64,000 bases of DNA, taken from assembly GCF_905220415.1 (NCBI RefSeq), contig NC_059555.1, positions 868,001-932,000 of the forward strand, written 5' to 3'. The notes below the pieces were generated by a model. That model worked only from the letters and a program-made list of their open reading frames with translations. It did not search any database and was not told the DNA's origin. Positions 53,201-62,952 of this stretch are shown piece after piece (within the stretch, counting starts at the first letter, position 1; every line of letters begins with the position of its first letter). The DNA comes from Colias croceus. Its lineage: Eukaryota > Arthropoda > Insecta > Lepidoptera > Pieridae. A program made the position numbers and the translations under genes.

Positions 53201-55494
53201 AACGCAAGCGCATGACTCACGAAGTGCACTTGGACATGGCCGTGGTAGCGGACGAGCATTCAAGTGTTGGAGCTCGTGCCGAGCGGACTTGTCTGTTCGT
53301 GTCTATATCAGTCTCTATATTAGTTTGAGTTTAGATTCACTATACAAAGTATTCATTTCAGTTCATTAGTGATTGTGAGTGTTAGATTCCGTTTATGTCT
53401 TTTGATGCTCGAAGTTACCCAAGACGCCCAATGTAGAGGATATAACCAGCCCACATAGTTTTAAAATTCAGCCACCGACGATATATAATTAATGACAATG
53501 TGATACTCACGCAAGGCGTTGTCATAAACAAAGATTAATGACAATAATAATGATAATTAGAAATCAAGATAAAAAAAAATGAAAAGAAAATGATGATGGT
53601 GATGGTTGCAATTATGATAATGATCGTAATGATGACGATTGTAACTTCGTTAACGTCATTAATAATAAAGAAAAAGATGATACTCACACACGGCAACAGC
53701 AAACAGTGATACAAAGTCGCAGAAGCACTAGCCACGACAACTAACGTAGCCGGTGTGGCGGGCAAGCACGCTATTGCACACGACTCCGCGCCGTAGTTGT
53801 CATCTGCTGCGGGGTACATTGCTAGCGGGCCGCGGATGTGAGCGTGGAGTGGGCTGGAAACGGGGTAATGTATGGAGAACATTTTGATGTACACAGTGTC
53901 TTAGTATACAGGAGTACATTTCTAGCAGGACGGATAGAAGTGGAACGGACTGGAAAAGGGGTAATGTATGGTGAAGTGATTGAATTGACATCATAATTCA
54001 TATCGTCTATTGGCTTATAAGCAGAATAAAATGACACGGATACATAGCAATGTATGCGTGAAAATGACACGGATACATAGCAATGTAACCACAGGTTGGC
54101 TAGCAGCCAACCTTTGGATGGTAAACATTTTGATATAGGCGTATTGGTGTCTTAGTGTCTATTGAGGAGGAGCTAGCGGGACGCGTAGGTGTGGAGTGTG
54201 AAGTATTACAGTCGTCATAAGATCACATTATAGTCCTTACGTAGAGTACCTACGTAGGTATGAACTATATCGTCCATTGGCAGTTGCAACGCAAAGGATT
54301 CAGACTAATTGTACATCATAGTAGGAGAATATGAACATATTTTGAAGTTGTTTTTATCACATAGTCAGTTGGTATGGGAGTCAATGTCACTCTTCCATTG
54401 TTATAATTCTAAGACATTACAATATACGCCAATCAGGCAAGGCAAAATTCATGTTTTTTTTTAATCTTATTAAAATAGTTCAATATTCAACTTTACCTGC
54501 TGCTGTCTAAGAAATTACTGTTCATCATGTACACATCCCCGTTCCCGCTGAGAATCAGCAAGTGCTCGCTGTCCGGTGTCGGCGTGAAGTCCACAGCGCT
54601 GTCCCCGAAGCTGTCCAGTAACGTCATGCCGAGAGATCCCACCGGTTTCGGTCCTATTGAGAACGATTTCACCATTTTCGGACCAGCCTTTAGCGCTATG
54701 TTGTAGAGCCTGGAATGGTTATGTTGTTCTGTTATTATTCATGATAAATAAGAAATAAATGTTAACGGATTATTTTTTTTGAGAATTCATAAATTTGCAA
54801 TTTTCAAGTTGGAGTAGCTATGATTATGAATGATTAATAATAATAAATAAATAAATAAAATCTTTATTTTGCTTTAAACATGGTATTCAATGGTGATACA
54901 ATTATATTAATAAAGCACAAACATGTTCAGCCAATACAAGCATGCAAAAATAATTAGGTACCATAAAGGAGTTAATGGTCTGTTCGGGTTGAACTTTCCA
55001 TGAACTCCTTTATGGTATAGAAGTTTTTTTCATTAAGCCAATTAAGAAGATGTTTTCTAAATTTATAATCATTACACGTCTTTAAGTTATTTGGCAGATG
55101 ATTGAATATTTTAACGGCCATCCCCACGCAACTATCCCTGTATTTTATGATTAACCATACCATGAGAATTTTACTGTTAAAATAAATAAAATTCTTGTCC
55201 AAATAAATTGATAATGATTGCAACTAACCATACCGTCAAATTAAGATCAGAAGCGAGAGCTTTTTAAATTTCCATACATTAAATGCTCTCGATAACGATA
55301 CGAATACTTTACCAATACTTCCTTGCGCTTCAGTATTTTAACTTTTCAAATGGTCGATAATATGTTTGTAATATACTCACCTCATAGTATTATCTGACAT
55401 CAACACGAGGAGATGTGACAGCGATTTCGGATGCCACTGCACCCTCAGCACCTCGCCCTGGGAGTACAGGAACCTCTCGTCCAGGGAAAAACTC
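38213..55494 (-). CDS. mbo: Nup88 / members only (N-terminus not found)
   Basis: Nuclear-pore subunit of the cytoplasmic-face Nup88-Nup214 complex; the fly orthologue Mbo controls CRM1-dependent export. Exons on the minus strand: 55494-55381, 54709-54497, 53853-53688, 47649-47530, 46719-46620, 45745-45589, 43829-43730, 43146-43033, 42585-42448, 41869-41781, 41585-41429, 39716-39628, 38279-38213. All phases join and borders are GT-AG; about 540 residues are visible against ~740 in vertebrates. The first exons are beta-propeller (ERFLYSQGEVLRVQWHP, LLVLMSDNTMR, GPLAMYPAADDNYG, TLYHCLLLP, ALYVVESVEL, AGGVHAITLPVLEYL). From 43829 on the protein is helical and glutamine/glutamate-rich (RQKLSFTTIIQEILSREV, LREQYMSRQQRAG, SSVIRHLRSHSSSSPQ), ending TKLLKDQLGVV. 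N-terminal propeller exons were not identified up to 64000. The intron between exons 53688 and 47649 contains an LTR element. Confidence 0.92.
38599..38720 (+). mobile_element. MITE with GAAGTGAAACTTC ends, copy 4 (deleted)
   Basis: Retains both palindromic ends but lacks ~90 bases of the interior compared with 29864-30090. Confidence 0.75.
38877..39101. repeat. Large inverted repeat, ~87-bp arms
   Basis: Arms 38877-38963 and 39014-39101 are almost perfectly complementary (AAGGTACAAGTCCGAGACGG at one end, CCGTCTCGGACTTGTACCTT at the other), with a ~50-base spacer. Confidence 0.9.
39411..39609 (+). mobile_element. Helitron-like element (AAGCTGAAGAG family), copy 3
   Basis: CTATACTAATATTATAAAGC to CGGAGCAGCTAGTT. 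It ends ~19 bases from the donor of Nup88 exon 39716-39628. Confidence 0.75.
40201..41395. repeat. Hierarchical minisatellite, 20-bp monomer in 60- and 240-bp repeats
   Basis: A 20-bp monomer of the type TGCTGCATTACCTGTGCTTC is organised into a 60-bp three-monomer unit (clear from 40700 to 41280), and a 240-bp block at 40241-40480 is repeated at 40481-40720. Because 60 is divisible by three and the monomer shifts frame by two, all plus frames stay open and encode the same peptide, so long ORFs here are artefacts. The array is in a Nup88 intron and begins ~30 bases after the donor of exon 41585-41429. On the gene strand the ACCTGT monomers read ACAGGTAATG. Confidence 0.95.
43265..43450 (+). 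mobile_element. Helitron-like element, (AAAGTCGC) family
   Basis: Uninterrupted plus-strand copy from CACTACATAGTATAAAACAA to GCCGCGGGCGGAAAGCTAA. It is the reference for the split copy at 38505-39366. Confidence 0.75.
43496..43693 (-). mobile_element. Helitron-like element (AAGCTGAAGAG family), copy 4
   Basis: Reverse copy, CACTAGCTGTGCCGCGCGG to TTATAAGATAAGTATAGATT. Ends ~37 bases from Nup88 exon 43829-43730. Confidence 0.7.
43968..44144 (+). mobile_element. Helitron-like element (GTGACACGAGATT family)
   Basis: Plus-strand copy, ATAAATCTCGTGTCACAATG to GCCGGTAAGCTAGTTT; it abuts the next element. Confidence 0.65.
44150..44372 (-). mobile_element. Helitron-like element with lost (GACA)n, copy 5
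   Basis: Both ends of the 34182 unit are present (CTAGCTTCCACCCGCGACTC and TTATTATGTGTATAGAT) but the central part with the microsatellite is deleted. Confidence 0.7.
44400..44505. repeat. (GAT/GGT)n microsatellite
   Basis: GATGATGATGGT repeats that grade into the GAT tract ending each unit of the 134-bp array. Confidence 0.9.
44515..45672 (-). repeat. Nine-copy 134-bp array of a Nup88 half-exon and donor
   Basis: Units start (CTGGCGACCATTTCCCCGC) at 44517, 44651, 44785, 44919, 45053, 45187, 45321, 45455 and 45589, an exact 134-bp period. The unit at 45589 is the real exon (45745-45589). Each unit reproduces, on the gene strand, the last ~88 nt of the exon (ACGGGTGAAGCAAGCCC... to GTCGCCAG) plus donor GTGATG, followed by a (CAT)n tract. 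The copies appear identical by eye. They differ from the real exon just upstream, where GCACGG became ACAG, making a new potential acceptor CTATACAG. Confidence 0.97.
45770..45787. repeat. (GAAA)n microsatellite
   Basis: Short AAGAAAGAAAGAAAG run just upstream (gene strand) of the real Nup88 exon acceptor; it supplies its pyrimidine tract. Confidence 0.85.
45969..46173 (+). mobile_element. MITE with AGAAGTTATACTTC ends
   Basis: Starts GTGTGTGTACTTATGTACAC and AGAAGTTATACTTCTTTGG and ends AAAAGTATAACTTCAAAA; a diverged relative of the GAAGTGAAACTTC family. A half copy is at 785-866. Confidence 0.7.
46393..46545 (+). mobile_element. Helitron-like fragment (AAGAACCATCCTCG family)
   Basis: Contains AAGAACCATCCTCGTACATT and TTCAGCCGTTCTCGAGA. 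Shares these blocks with 47793-47960 and 57571-57740. Confidence 0.5.
47025..47233 (+). mobile_element. Helitron-like element (AAGCTGAAGAG family), copy 5
   Basis: TCTAAACTAATATTATAAAG to CGGAGCAGCTAGT, preceded by a (TTTC)n tract at 46988-47012 that ends a short LINE- or SINE-like 3' end (AATAAATTTCTTTTC). Confidence 0.7.
47793..47960 (-). mobile_element. Helitron-like element (AAGAACCATCCTCG family)
   Basis: ACTAGGGTTCCGACCCGGCT at one end, internal AAGAACCATCCTCGTACGTA. Confidence 0.55.
48357..48670 (+). mobile_element. 5' LTR of Ty3/gypsy-like element
   Basis: A 314-bp direct repeat from TGTCGGAGATC to CACCGACGAT. It matches the 3' LTR base for base as far as I can read, except for one extra C in the homopolymer near the start. 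The flanks share a short TATA/ATATA, consistent with a 4-6 bp target duplication. Confidence 0.92.
48671..48686 (+). promoter_or_regulatory. Probable primer binding site
   Basis: ATCAGAAGCGGGATT directly after the 5' LTR resembles the complement of the 3' part of a tRNA-Leu (TCAGAAG-type site), the usual position for minus-strand priming. Assignment by pattern only. Confidence 0.5.
49487..49528 (+). other. gag CCHC zinc-knuckle remnant
   Basis: Translates to CFMCGVSGHFASEC with exact C-x2-C-x4-H-x4-C spacing, followed three codons later by a stop. It marks the nucleocapsid end of gag and fixes the element's plus orientation. Confidence 0.75.
52637..53025 (+). repeat. Seven-unit array of paired hairpins
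   Basis: A ~60-bp unit repeats seven times; each unit has two short hairpins. Hairpin A is of the type TTTCG-TTGGTG-CGAAA (near 52637, 52690, 52753, 52811, 52870, 52929, 52987). Hairpin B is of the type GTCG-TTGTAG-CGAC (near 52665, 52717, 52777, 52836, 52895, 52954, 53012). Loops stay close to TTGGTG/TTGTAG while stems vary, mostly keeping pairing (GCTG/CGGC in the last unit); the fifth B stem is broken. It lies ~145 bases before the 3' LTR. Confidence 0.85.
53170..53482 (+). mobile_element. 3' LTR of Ty3/gypsy-like element
   Basis: A 313-bp direct repeat of 48357-48670. No clear polypurine tract is seen immediately upstream (AGAGATGGCCG). Confidence 0.92.
53810..54204 (-). repeat. Decayed tandem copies of a Nup88 exon acceptor
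   Basis: The real boundary (exon 53853-53688) lies in a ~100-bp unit running from GTACATTGCTAGCGGG through CTGGAAACGGGGTAATG and ACATTTTGATGTACACAGTG. A second copy at 53912-53975 has GTACATTTCTAGCAGG, GGACTGGAAAAGGGGTAATG. A third, more decayed, is at ~54113-54204 (ACATTTTGATATAGGCGT, GTGTCTTAGTGTC, GCTAGCGGGACG). The second copy keeps an intact CCTTTTCCAG acceptor on the gene strand. A separate ~30-bp direct repeat (GAAAATGACACGGATACAT) sits at 54030-54088. Confidence 0.75.
54841..55240 (-). mobile_element. LINE 3' end in Nup88 intron
   Basis: On the minus strand it encodes GMAVKIFNHLPNNLKTC and KFRKHLLNWLNEKNFYT, the standard C-terminus of CR1/Daphne-type LINE ORF2, then a 3' UTR and an AAAATAAAGATTTTATTTAT end with (TTTA)n. 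It is 5' truncated. Confidence 0.75.
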
Positions 55495-56569
55495 CTGAAA
55501 ATGTTATATGGAAAATTAAATATAAATACGAATATAAGTTGAAATAGTCGTTCATTTATCTTGATTTTTGATGGAGTGGTTACTTGACTACTTAAATCTT
55601 TATACCTAGATATAATATGTTTCATAAAACATTGATTTATAATTTTCACGCAATAAATTAGTTGTTTGTTAAATCAAAAAAATTGACTATTTGATAAGAC
55701 ATTTTCATGTCTCGTATAACATTGTATTAGCTTTCTGCTTGAACTATAATAGTCGTACTTCGTTTCTCCCTATCATGGACCTTGTAGAATACTTAGGAAG
55801 TAACTATTCTCTAATCTGTGACTTAGGTATGAATTTATTAACATTCTTTATATTGGATAAATACTATTGATTTTGGTGTACGTTTAACCGACTTTAAAAA
55901 AAGGAGGAGGTTCTTAATTCGGCCGGTATATTTTTTTATTTTTTTGAATTTATTCCTTACTTATAGAAATGCAAATCATTCCCCTTTATTCTCTTGTAGA
56001 CATTCTAAGAAAGAGCATAAAAATGTATAAAATAATGAACATACAATTAACACCATCTCTTAACTTTCCACGCGACTTGCCAATATTTCTTTTACACGCG
56101 TCTTTCCTCATACAGCTAAATAAAGAATGACGTATACAGTGGAAATTCCGAACCTTTCCATTATCAGTAAAAAAGGGTTACCCTTCATTAATCCCATGAT
56201 AAATACCCTCAAAAGATTCGCGGTTTCGCCCGATTTTTCCCCACAATTAAATTAACGATTGGAAAGTGGCTGGCGGTCTTTTGTAGAACAAAGGGTATGT
56301 TTGTTTTAAATGTAAGTGAAATGTTGAAAAAAATGTATATAATATGCGTATGGATACGTATACTGCATGTAAGTGATTTAGAGTTATGTGTTTCGTCTAT
56401 TTATTTTTAATCGTTACATGCTAATGCCCTTCAAGTATAAGAGAAGAACGCAATTAAATAATATTTTGAAGAATATGTTTTCAGACAAAATGCAATTTTA
56501 CTTTTATTAGGTAAATATTATAAAAGAGGTTTAGAGGAGACTTATTAGGTAGTATAAAGTTAGTTCTTT

Positions 56570-56632
56570 CATCATCATCATCATCATCAGCCCATATATG
56601 TTCCCACTGCTGGGACACGGGCCTCCTATGAG
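56570..56632 (+). repeat. (CAT)n plus conserved lepidopteran repeat tail
   Basis: CATCATCATCATCATCAG followed by CCCATATATGTTCCCACTGC and GGGACACGGGCCTCCTATGAG, a fragment seen very often in lepidopteran DNA as the tail of a dispersed repeat. Confidence 0.6.
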
Positions 56633-57570
56633 TTCTTTACTTTATTTTAATTATTATTTGATCTGTAAATTTTCACGAACAATTACTTTTTAACACGACA
56701 CATCAAACACATCACAAGCTAGATAGATTAAAACGTTCCCACAAACATTTAAGAAACCGCAACCCCCCACCACACTCTCGTAAATCACACCGTTCGCATA
56801 CCAAAGGGTCACTTTTTACCGCACGAAAGAAAAAGGGTAACAAATGATCGTGCATTAGAACAAACGGCGTACAAATACTCGCCCGACCTGCCCCGGAACA
56901 AAAACCGATAAAAACCCGGGCAAGGTTCCGATTCGGTAAAAAATAAGAATCAGACAAAGGCCGACGCGTCGCGCGCGACCTATACATGTCCAGTTTTTTT
57001 ACGACCCTCTGCCCTTTTGTCCTTCCGGGCCTCTTTTTTAAATAGATCAGCGAGGGTAAGTAAAGACCGGCGGACATCCCTGAAATATTATTGTGGATTT
57101 TTCTCCACCGTATTCATAAATATTTCGACCGGCCGCTCCTCCGCCCCCCCGGCGGCGGGCGATCCGACGAATTATAAATTCGGTTAATAAAATATGATAC
57201 GATAGAACCGCTTTTTTGCCGCGGACCTCTATTATATTATGTTTAATTTAAATATGAATAATTAAATTTAAAAAGGAAATCTCGGGCTAATGAAATTTTT
57301 GTTTTCGAGATAATGAATTGAAAACACGTCGCGGCCGCGGTGTCGCCTCGCTGTTATTCTTTTGCGCTCATTCGGATTCAGGGTACGTGTAAAAAATGCC
57401 CGAGTGAAAAAAATATATTTTAATTTATTAATTACGACGATGAATTATATTTTTCCAGGCTTATCTGGGCCCGTGGCGCTATCGCAGCGCCGCACGGCTC
57501 TCTCTTTCCAAACACAGTCGTAATGGGTTAATTTAAACAAATTTTCTTGTATGCTATTATATTATATTAC

Positions 57571-57740
57571 TAGCGGTCCGCCCCGGCTTCGCCCGTGGTA
57601 CATATTAACGTTTTCTCTACATAAGAACCATCCTCGTACTTCAAGGAATATAATAAAAAAAGAATTATCGAAATCGGTTCAGCCGTTCTCGAGTTATGGA
57701 ATTACAACGAAAAGTGGCATTGATTTTTATTATTAGATAA
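57571..57740 (-). mobile_element. Helitron-like element (AAGAACCATCCTCG family)
   Basis: ACTAGCGGTCCGCCCCGGCT at one end, internal AAGAACCATCCTCGTACTTC and TTCAGCCGTTCTCGAGTT. Confidence 0.65.
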
Positions 57741-58354
57741 GATATGCTTGTATGTTAATTTAAACAAATTTTCTTGTATGTTATTCATAGTAATATACGT
57801 ATAGGTATGTAATATTTTGAAAGATCTCTCAAAAACTGTAGTAAACTTTGTCTTGGGCTGCAGAGTTGTATACGAGAAATATGTAATTAATCTGTTTTCG
57901 AGGTAGCGAACGTCGTGTTTATATGAATCTGTATATTTGCTAACCTTTCTATGCAAGCAACATATTGACTGTACCGTATCCGGTGAATAGTTTTGTTTTG
58001 GTAAATAAAAATTTTTCACCAGACACGGTACAGCGTTTTATGTGAGGTGGTCCTCACCTACAAGTTTCAACGCCGTAAAGTTATAAAGTGGATAAGAAAT
58101 TGGAATTAGACAATATTTATATCGTGTCGTATCTTTAAGTTACACAGAAGGTGTACCTATATCATCAGATTATTGTTACAAAATGAAAAGTAACGCAGAT
58201 GAAGAAATATGCATACAAATATTTATGTATCAAATAAATATAACGTTTACGTACAAAAATAAAAATTACGTAATAAAGATGATCATAATAGAGTCAGTTT
58301 CTTAATTGAGAATTGATTTGCGTTTTGCGATTTGCTTTGAGAAAGCTTATGTCA

Positions 58355-58548
58355 GACTAGCTGCGCTTCGCGGTTTCACCCGCGTGGCTCCGCTCCTGTT
58401 GATCTTAGCGTAATGATATATAGCCTATAGCCTTCCTCGATAAATGGGCTATCTAGCACCGAAAGAACTTTTCAAATCGGACCAGTAGTTCTTTAGATTA
58501 GCGCGTTCAAACAAACAAACTCTTCAGCTTTATAATATTAGTATAGAT
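58355..58548 (-). mobile_element. Helitron-like element (AAGCTGAAGAG family), copy 6
   Basis: ACTAGCTGCGCTTCGCGGTT to TTTATAATATTAGTATAGAT. Confidence 0.75.
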
Positions 58549-60835
58549 ACAATATTATAGTGAACGTTCATTTAATTACTATGGCTTATTAATAATCAAT
58601 TCAGAAATCGGCCGTACAAACTCGTAGATAACATTATGAAGAAAGAGACCTTACAAATAATTGAATCCAAGCATGTAATAAATAAAAGACAACCCGTCCA
58701 CGCAAAGTATTTAATCAACACAAACGCTTGCGGATTAAAAAAATCCACAACCAACCGAGAAATATTTAAAACAAAAAGGCATCGATCCTCCACAACAACC
58801 GCGAGGGATTAAAATCGTAACGCAAAACATTCGAATACAATACTAACGAATTGATACAAATACTCATTAGGAGCGGGCCGGCCGCGCCCGGTCCCCCCGA
58901 TACCGACGCTACAATCCACATCCGACGTACAAATATTATCTCAAATTCCTTCTCATTTATAATCCTTTTGTGTCCTCGGAGCGTCCTCCGTCGGGCCCCC
59001 CTCCTCGTGGCGGGGGGAGGTGGGGTATTTTTATATTTTTAATCGCGTTGGGCATTATCCGAATGGACATTGGCGGTCGTCTGTCGCTGGTGGCTATGAT
59101 AAATTCTTGCGTTCGACACTCGCGCTGTTTTGTTTTGTCCCTTCCTTTTATTTCGACATCATTAATTACATCTATTTGTCTGCCGGTGACTGTATTCTTT
59201 CGATTTCTTAGACGATTAAAAATGATCCTCGCTTCCGATAGGGGGTGTGGAATTGATCACTTTCTTTTATTGAATATTATTTTTTGCGGCCGCTTTCTCG
59301 CGCCGGTGATTGATGCTAATTTGCGTTTGACTTGGATGGATTTTCTCAAATTTCTTTTAACAAAACTTTGGTACCTATTTTTTTTTAATTTATTTCATAA
59401 TACACCAGTTCGATCGTTGATTTATCACAGTTTGATATACCACAATATACGAATTAAAATTTTTGTAAATAAAATCACGTGCTACGAATCTTGTAAAACA
59501 ATAAAAACCTCTGACTAGTCTAAGGACTAGCCCGTAAATTTAAGAATTTAATATTAATTAATAAATAAATAAATTTAGTTTTATTTTCTAGTTGAATTAC
59601 AATAACCTAGTTTCACACCAATCAATGAAATATACGAAACTTAACCACTACATACGTATGTACATAAAATATTACACCAGTTAAAGGTCAAATGTCATTC
59701 GAAGCAATCTTCAAAATGTTAGTAGTACTTGTGATTTTGCGTTAGTAATTAGTTATCCCTTATCTGGGAACACGAAGTGGATATATCATTTTGTCAAACT
59801 GTATTCCGTTTGATGAATCGTTTATTATAACATGGTGATGTATGTCACAAGTTACGAAGGATTATAAGGACCTATTTAAAATTATAATTCATAATTTAAA
59901 CATACAAATTAGTAGGAATTAGAATATGTGCTGTAGAGAATAAAAATAAGATATGCTTACTTTGAACAACTCGTAGAAATTAAAGTAACTAGGTACATAA
60001 ACGTACCAACATAATCAGAAAAACTTCAATGTGATATAAAATTAATTCTTGTGTTTATATTTATTTATTATTATTTTCAAAAGTATTAAGTACTTAGTCT
60101 CCATACCATATTTGATATGTTCTACTAAATCGACGATGCCTCGACAAACGTCTACACACCACAAACTTTTACGACAAGCGATTAAATCATTAGTTTAAAC
60201 TTCGACCACTAAATAGCCCATCAATTTGGCCAAATAAAAACGTAACCATTACGAAATTTAACTCTGAAATATCCATTTCGCTAGCTCCATTAAACGCCAA
60301 AAACAAGAACAATATCTTCCGTTAGATAAAATTCGAAAAAAGTTTAATGGTACCCAAATCCCGCTCCGATAAAAATACCCTCAATATTTTATAAAATTCG
60401 AATTCATGCAGATCCCTTTATTACGGTGGAACGGACGGACGACCCCGCTTTACTTTACATATATAGAGAAATATTCTTGAGTTAAATGATTTTTTCGAAA
60501 TCGCCCGCGACATGCGGCGAGCGAGAGCCATCAATTTTGTGTATCCCTTGATCTGAGTATGTGGTGCCTTTGAACTTAAAGTATAAATAATTATGTTACG
60601 AGTGAAGGTTCATTGTGAAGGATACTAAAAAAACCGCACTAAAAGACATTTTTATACAATCTTACAAATGCTTTTAAATATAAAATGTTGTACGCTATAC
60701 GGCAGATACGGCAGAACAGCGGCTATTCGTGATAAATCCGTCAATCACATCTGTCAATGGAGTTAATTTTTTTTTTGAATCATGACATCATCACATATTA
60801 TTATACTCTTACGTCTAGATAAGACACCACAAGCC

Positions 60836-61030
60836 TTTAAATATATGAAGATTTGAACCTCACACTGGCCCGTACAGGCACGAGCATTCTTCTCTACAGC
60901 ACCTACAACACCATTAGAGTGTGTAATCTTTCTTCTTTATATTGTTTCTTCAGCATCTTGCCTCATAATATACGCATCTAAATCTATGTAGATTCGAACC
61001 CCACACTGCCCGTACGTACGGATAAGGCGC
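60836..61030 (-). repeat. Two tRNA-SINE remnants in tandem
   Basis: GATTTGAACCTCACACTGGC at 60850 and GATTCGAACCCCACACTGCC at 60990 are near-duplicates; the second reads GGGTTCGAATC on the minus strand, a B-box consensus. Degraded SINE ends are the likely source. Confidence 0.4.
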
Positions 61031-62784
61031 ACACCATAAATCGGGTCGCGCCACTAGTCACGGCACATTTAGCACGGCTGCGCTGTTCCTACGTTTTATT
61101 AGATGTTCTGGACACACTGATAAACAATGGACTTTGTTGTGCTCTCGATTGCATTGTTTTAAAGATTTAGTTAATTGTTATTTTCGTTTACAAGCTTTAT
61201 GATGTGTAACGTAGAAGTGAGGTTGTAGGTTAATATGTATTTTTAAGTTAGGATGGTACAAAATTTTTCTTTAACAAAAAAGATTTTCTGAACTTTTTGA
61301 AAATTTTACTTCTCTTCTTTTATAGTAATATTTATTGTGACTTTAACGGTGATAGATAACACTCTATCTAGTAAAGAATACCACAATATCATACATTTTT
61401 CTTTAAATCTGTACCTTTCAACATACAAAATTCGTACACCTACAAGGCACAAAAGATCAAACACGGCAAAAGAATCAGCACTTGTCGAGAATCCATAAAA
61501 ATGCCCCGGGAGTCTATCCGGGAAGTGGTTAAAAAAAAACGATCATCGTATTCCACACGCATTATCCGGTTAAAACAACACTTCCGTGCATTTCGTGTGC
61601 GATTTTTAAAACCGACCCGAGTCCTCCTTTTTGCAAACCGCGGTCGCGCTTCAAACTGTTTAATGATTTGAAAAACGTGTTCTATCAGCCTTTACCGGGA
61701 AACAACCGAAAAAAAGTCCACAACAAAGGGTACAGAGTGCAAATAGACACGGATACCCGCGATTTGAACGTTCCGGAAGTGTTTGGCACGCGATTTTGGA
61801 ACTTACAATCCAGGAATTAGATCCACGTATTTTGCAGCGTCGTTAGAACACGTTTGCCGAAATGTTGGCACTCAGATCTCATCGGCAATTTATTATATTC
61901 AGCCGGTTCGGAATTTACGATTATTTGAACTGGACAATGGTCGGTGGCGATTGGCGATGTTATTTTTTCTAACGCCAATATGACCGCGGGATAATGTATG
62001 GAACACGATCGTACATAAATTGGGTGATAATATTTGGTAGACAATTTATTATAATATGAAATTTTTTGTGGCTTCCTGTATGTTATTGTTCCTGCTCTGT
62101 GGTCATTTTCTTTCGTTTCATATTTGGTTATTATTAGCAGTTGATAATCTATATACCTATACTTGTTTTATTTTGCAATGTGCTACGTTTTACTAAAAAG
62201 TTACTCCATCTTTGCAATTAATAAAAACATCAGTTGCAACTCAAAGATTAACTACCTTTCAATAACATCATATTCTCAAATATGTCATAATCCTAGCTCC
62301 AACTACTAACAATCTTCTTCGAAACACAACAATAACTCCAGGCTTTACTTCCAAACACATTTATATTTAAACAAAATATTATGGGTCACATACCTTCAGC
62401 GATTAATCAAGGGGGTGGATGAATAGAAAAATATGATTATTCATTTATTCTATTTTGTCCGTGACATTTAGTATGCATGCGTCTCGCCCGGGGGATTGAC
62501 CCCCGATATTAGTGTTAGATCTTTTTGGGGGTAGCTTTTATATATTCAATAGGACCATTTCATTCGTGGCTTAAATTTTGAATTTGTTACTCGGACATGA
62601 CTATTTATGGTGTATTTCTCTTGGACAATGCGTTGGAATAATAGGGTGCATTCAAGTGAAGAGATTTTTTGGGAAATCTTCAAATATATTATCTTTGTAG
62701 TTTGGAATATTTGGATTGGAATATATCAATTTGGATATTTCAACTTAGGCTAAGTGATTGATATATATTTTTGGATATGGTTAT

Positions 62785-62952
62785 ATCCTTACTAATATTA
62801 TAAATTTAAAAGTTTGTTTACCTTTCTTTCAAGTCGTGATAGAGCGTTTTATAGGTAGACTGTGATGTTGGCTACTTTTAACCGCGGTGAAACATCTCAT
62901 TCCCAAGGGAACTTCTTTTGACCACGCTGGCGAGGCTACGGGTAACAGCTTA
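62785..62952 (+). mobile_element. Degraded Helitron-like element
   Basis: Starts CTTACTAATATTATAAATTT and continues through TGATAGAGCG to a GGCGAGGCTACGGGTAACAG end; no clean CTAGT terminus. Confidence 0.5.

Noticed and set aside
56712..57077. Minus-strand ORF of 121 codons, considered as a Nup88 N-terminal exon
   Set aside because: No resemblance to Nup88 or any family, and no plausible splice phase to exon 55494.
58970..59518. Plus-strand ORF of 182 codons
   Set aside because: Starts in a low-complexity Pro/Gly stretch and continues in an AT-rich hydrophobic frame; no splice or family support.
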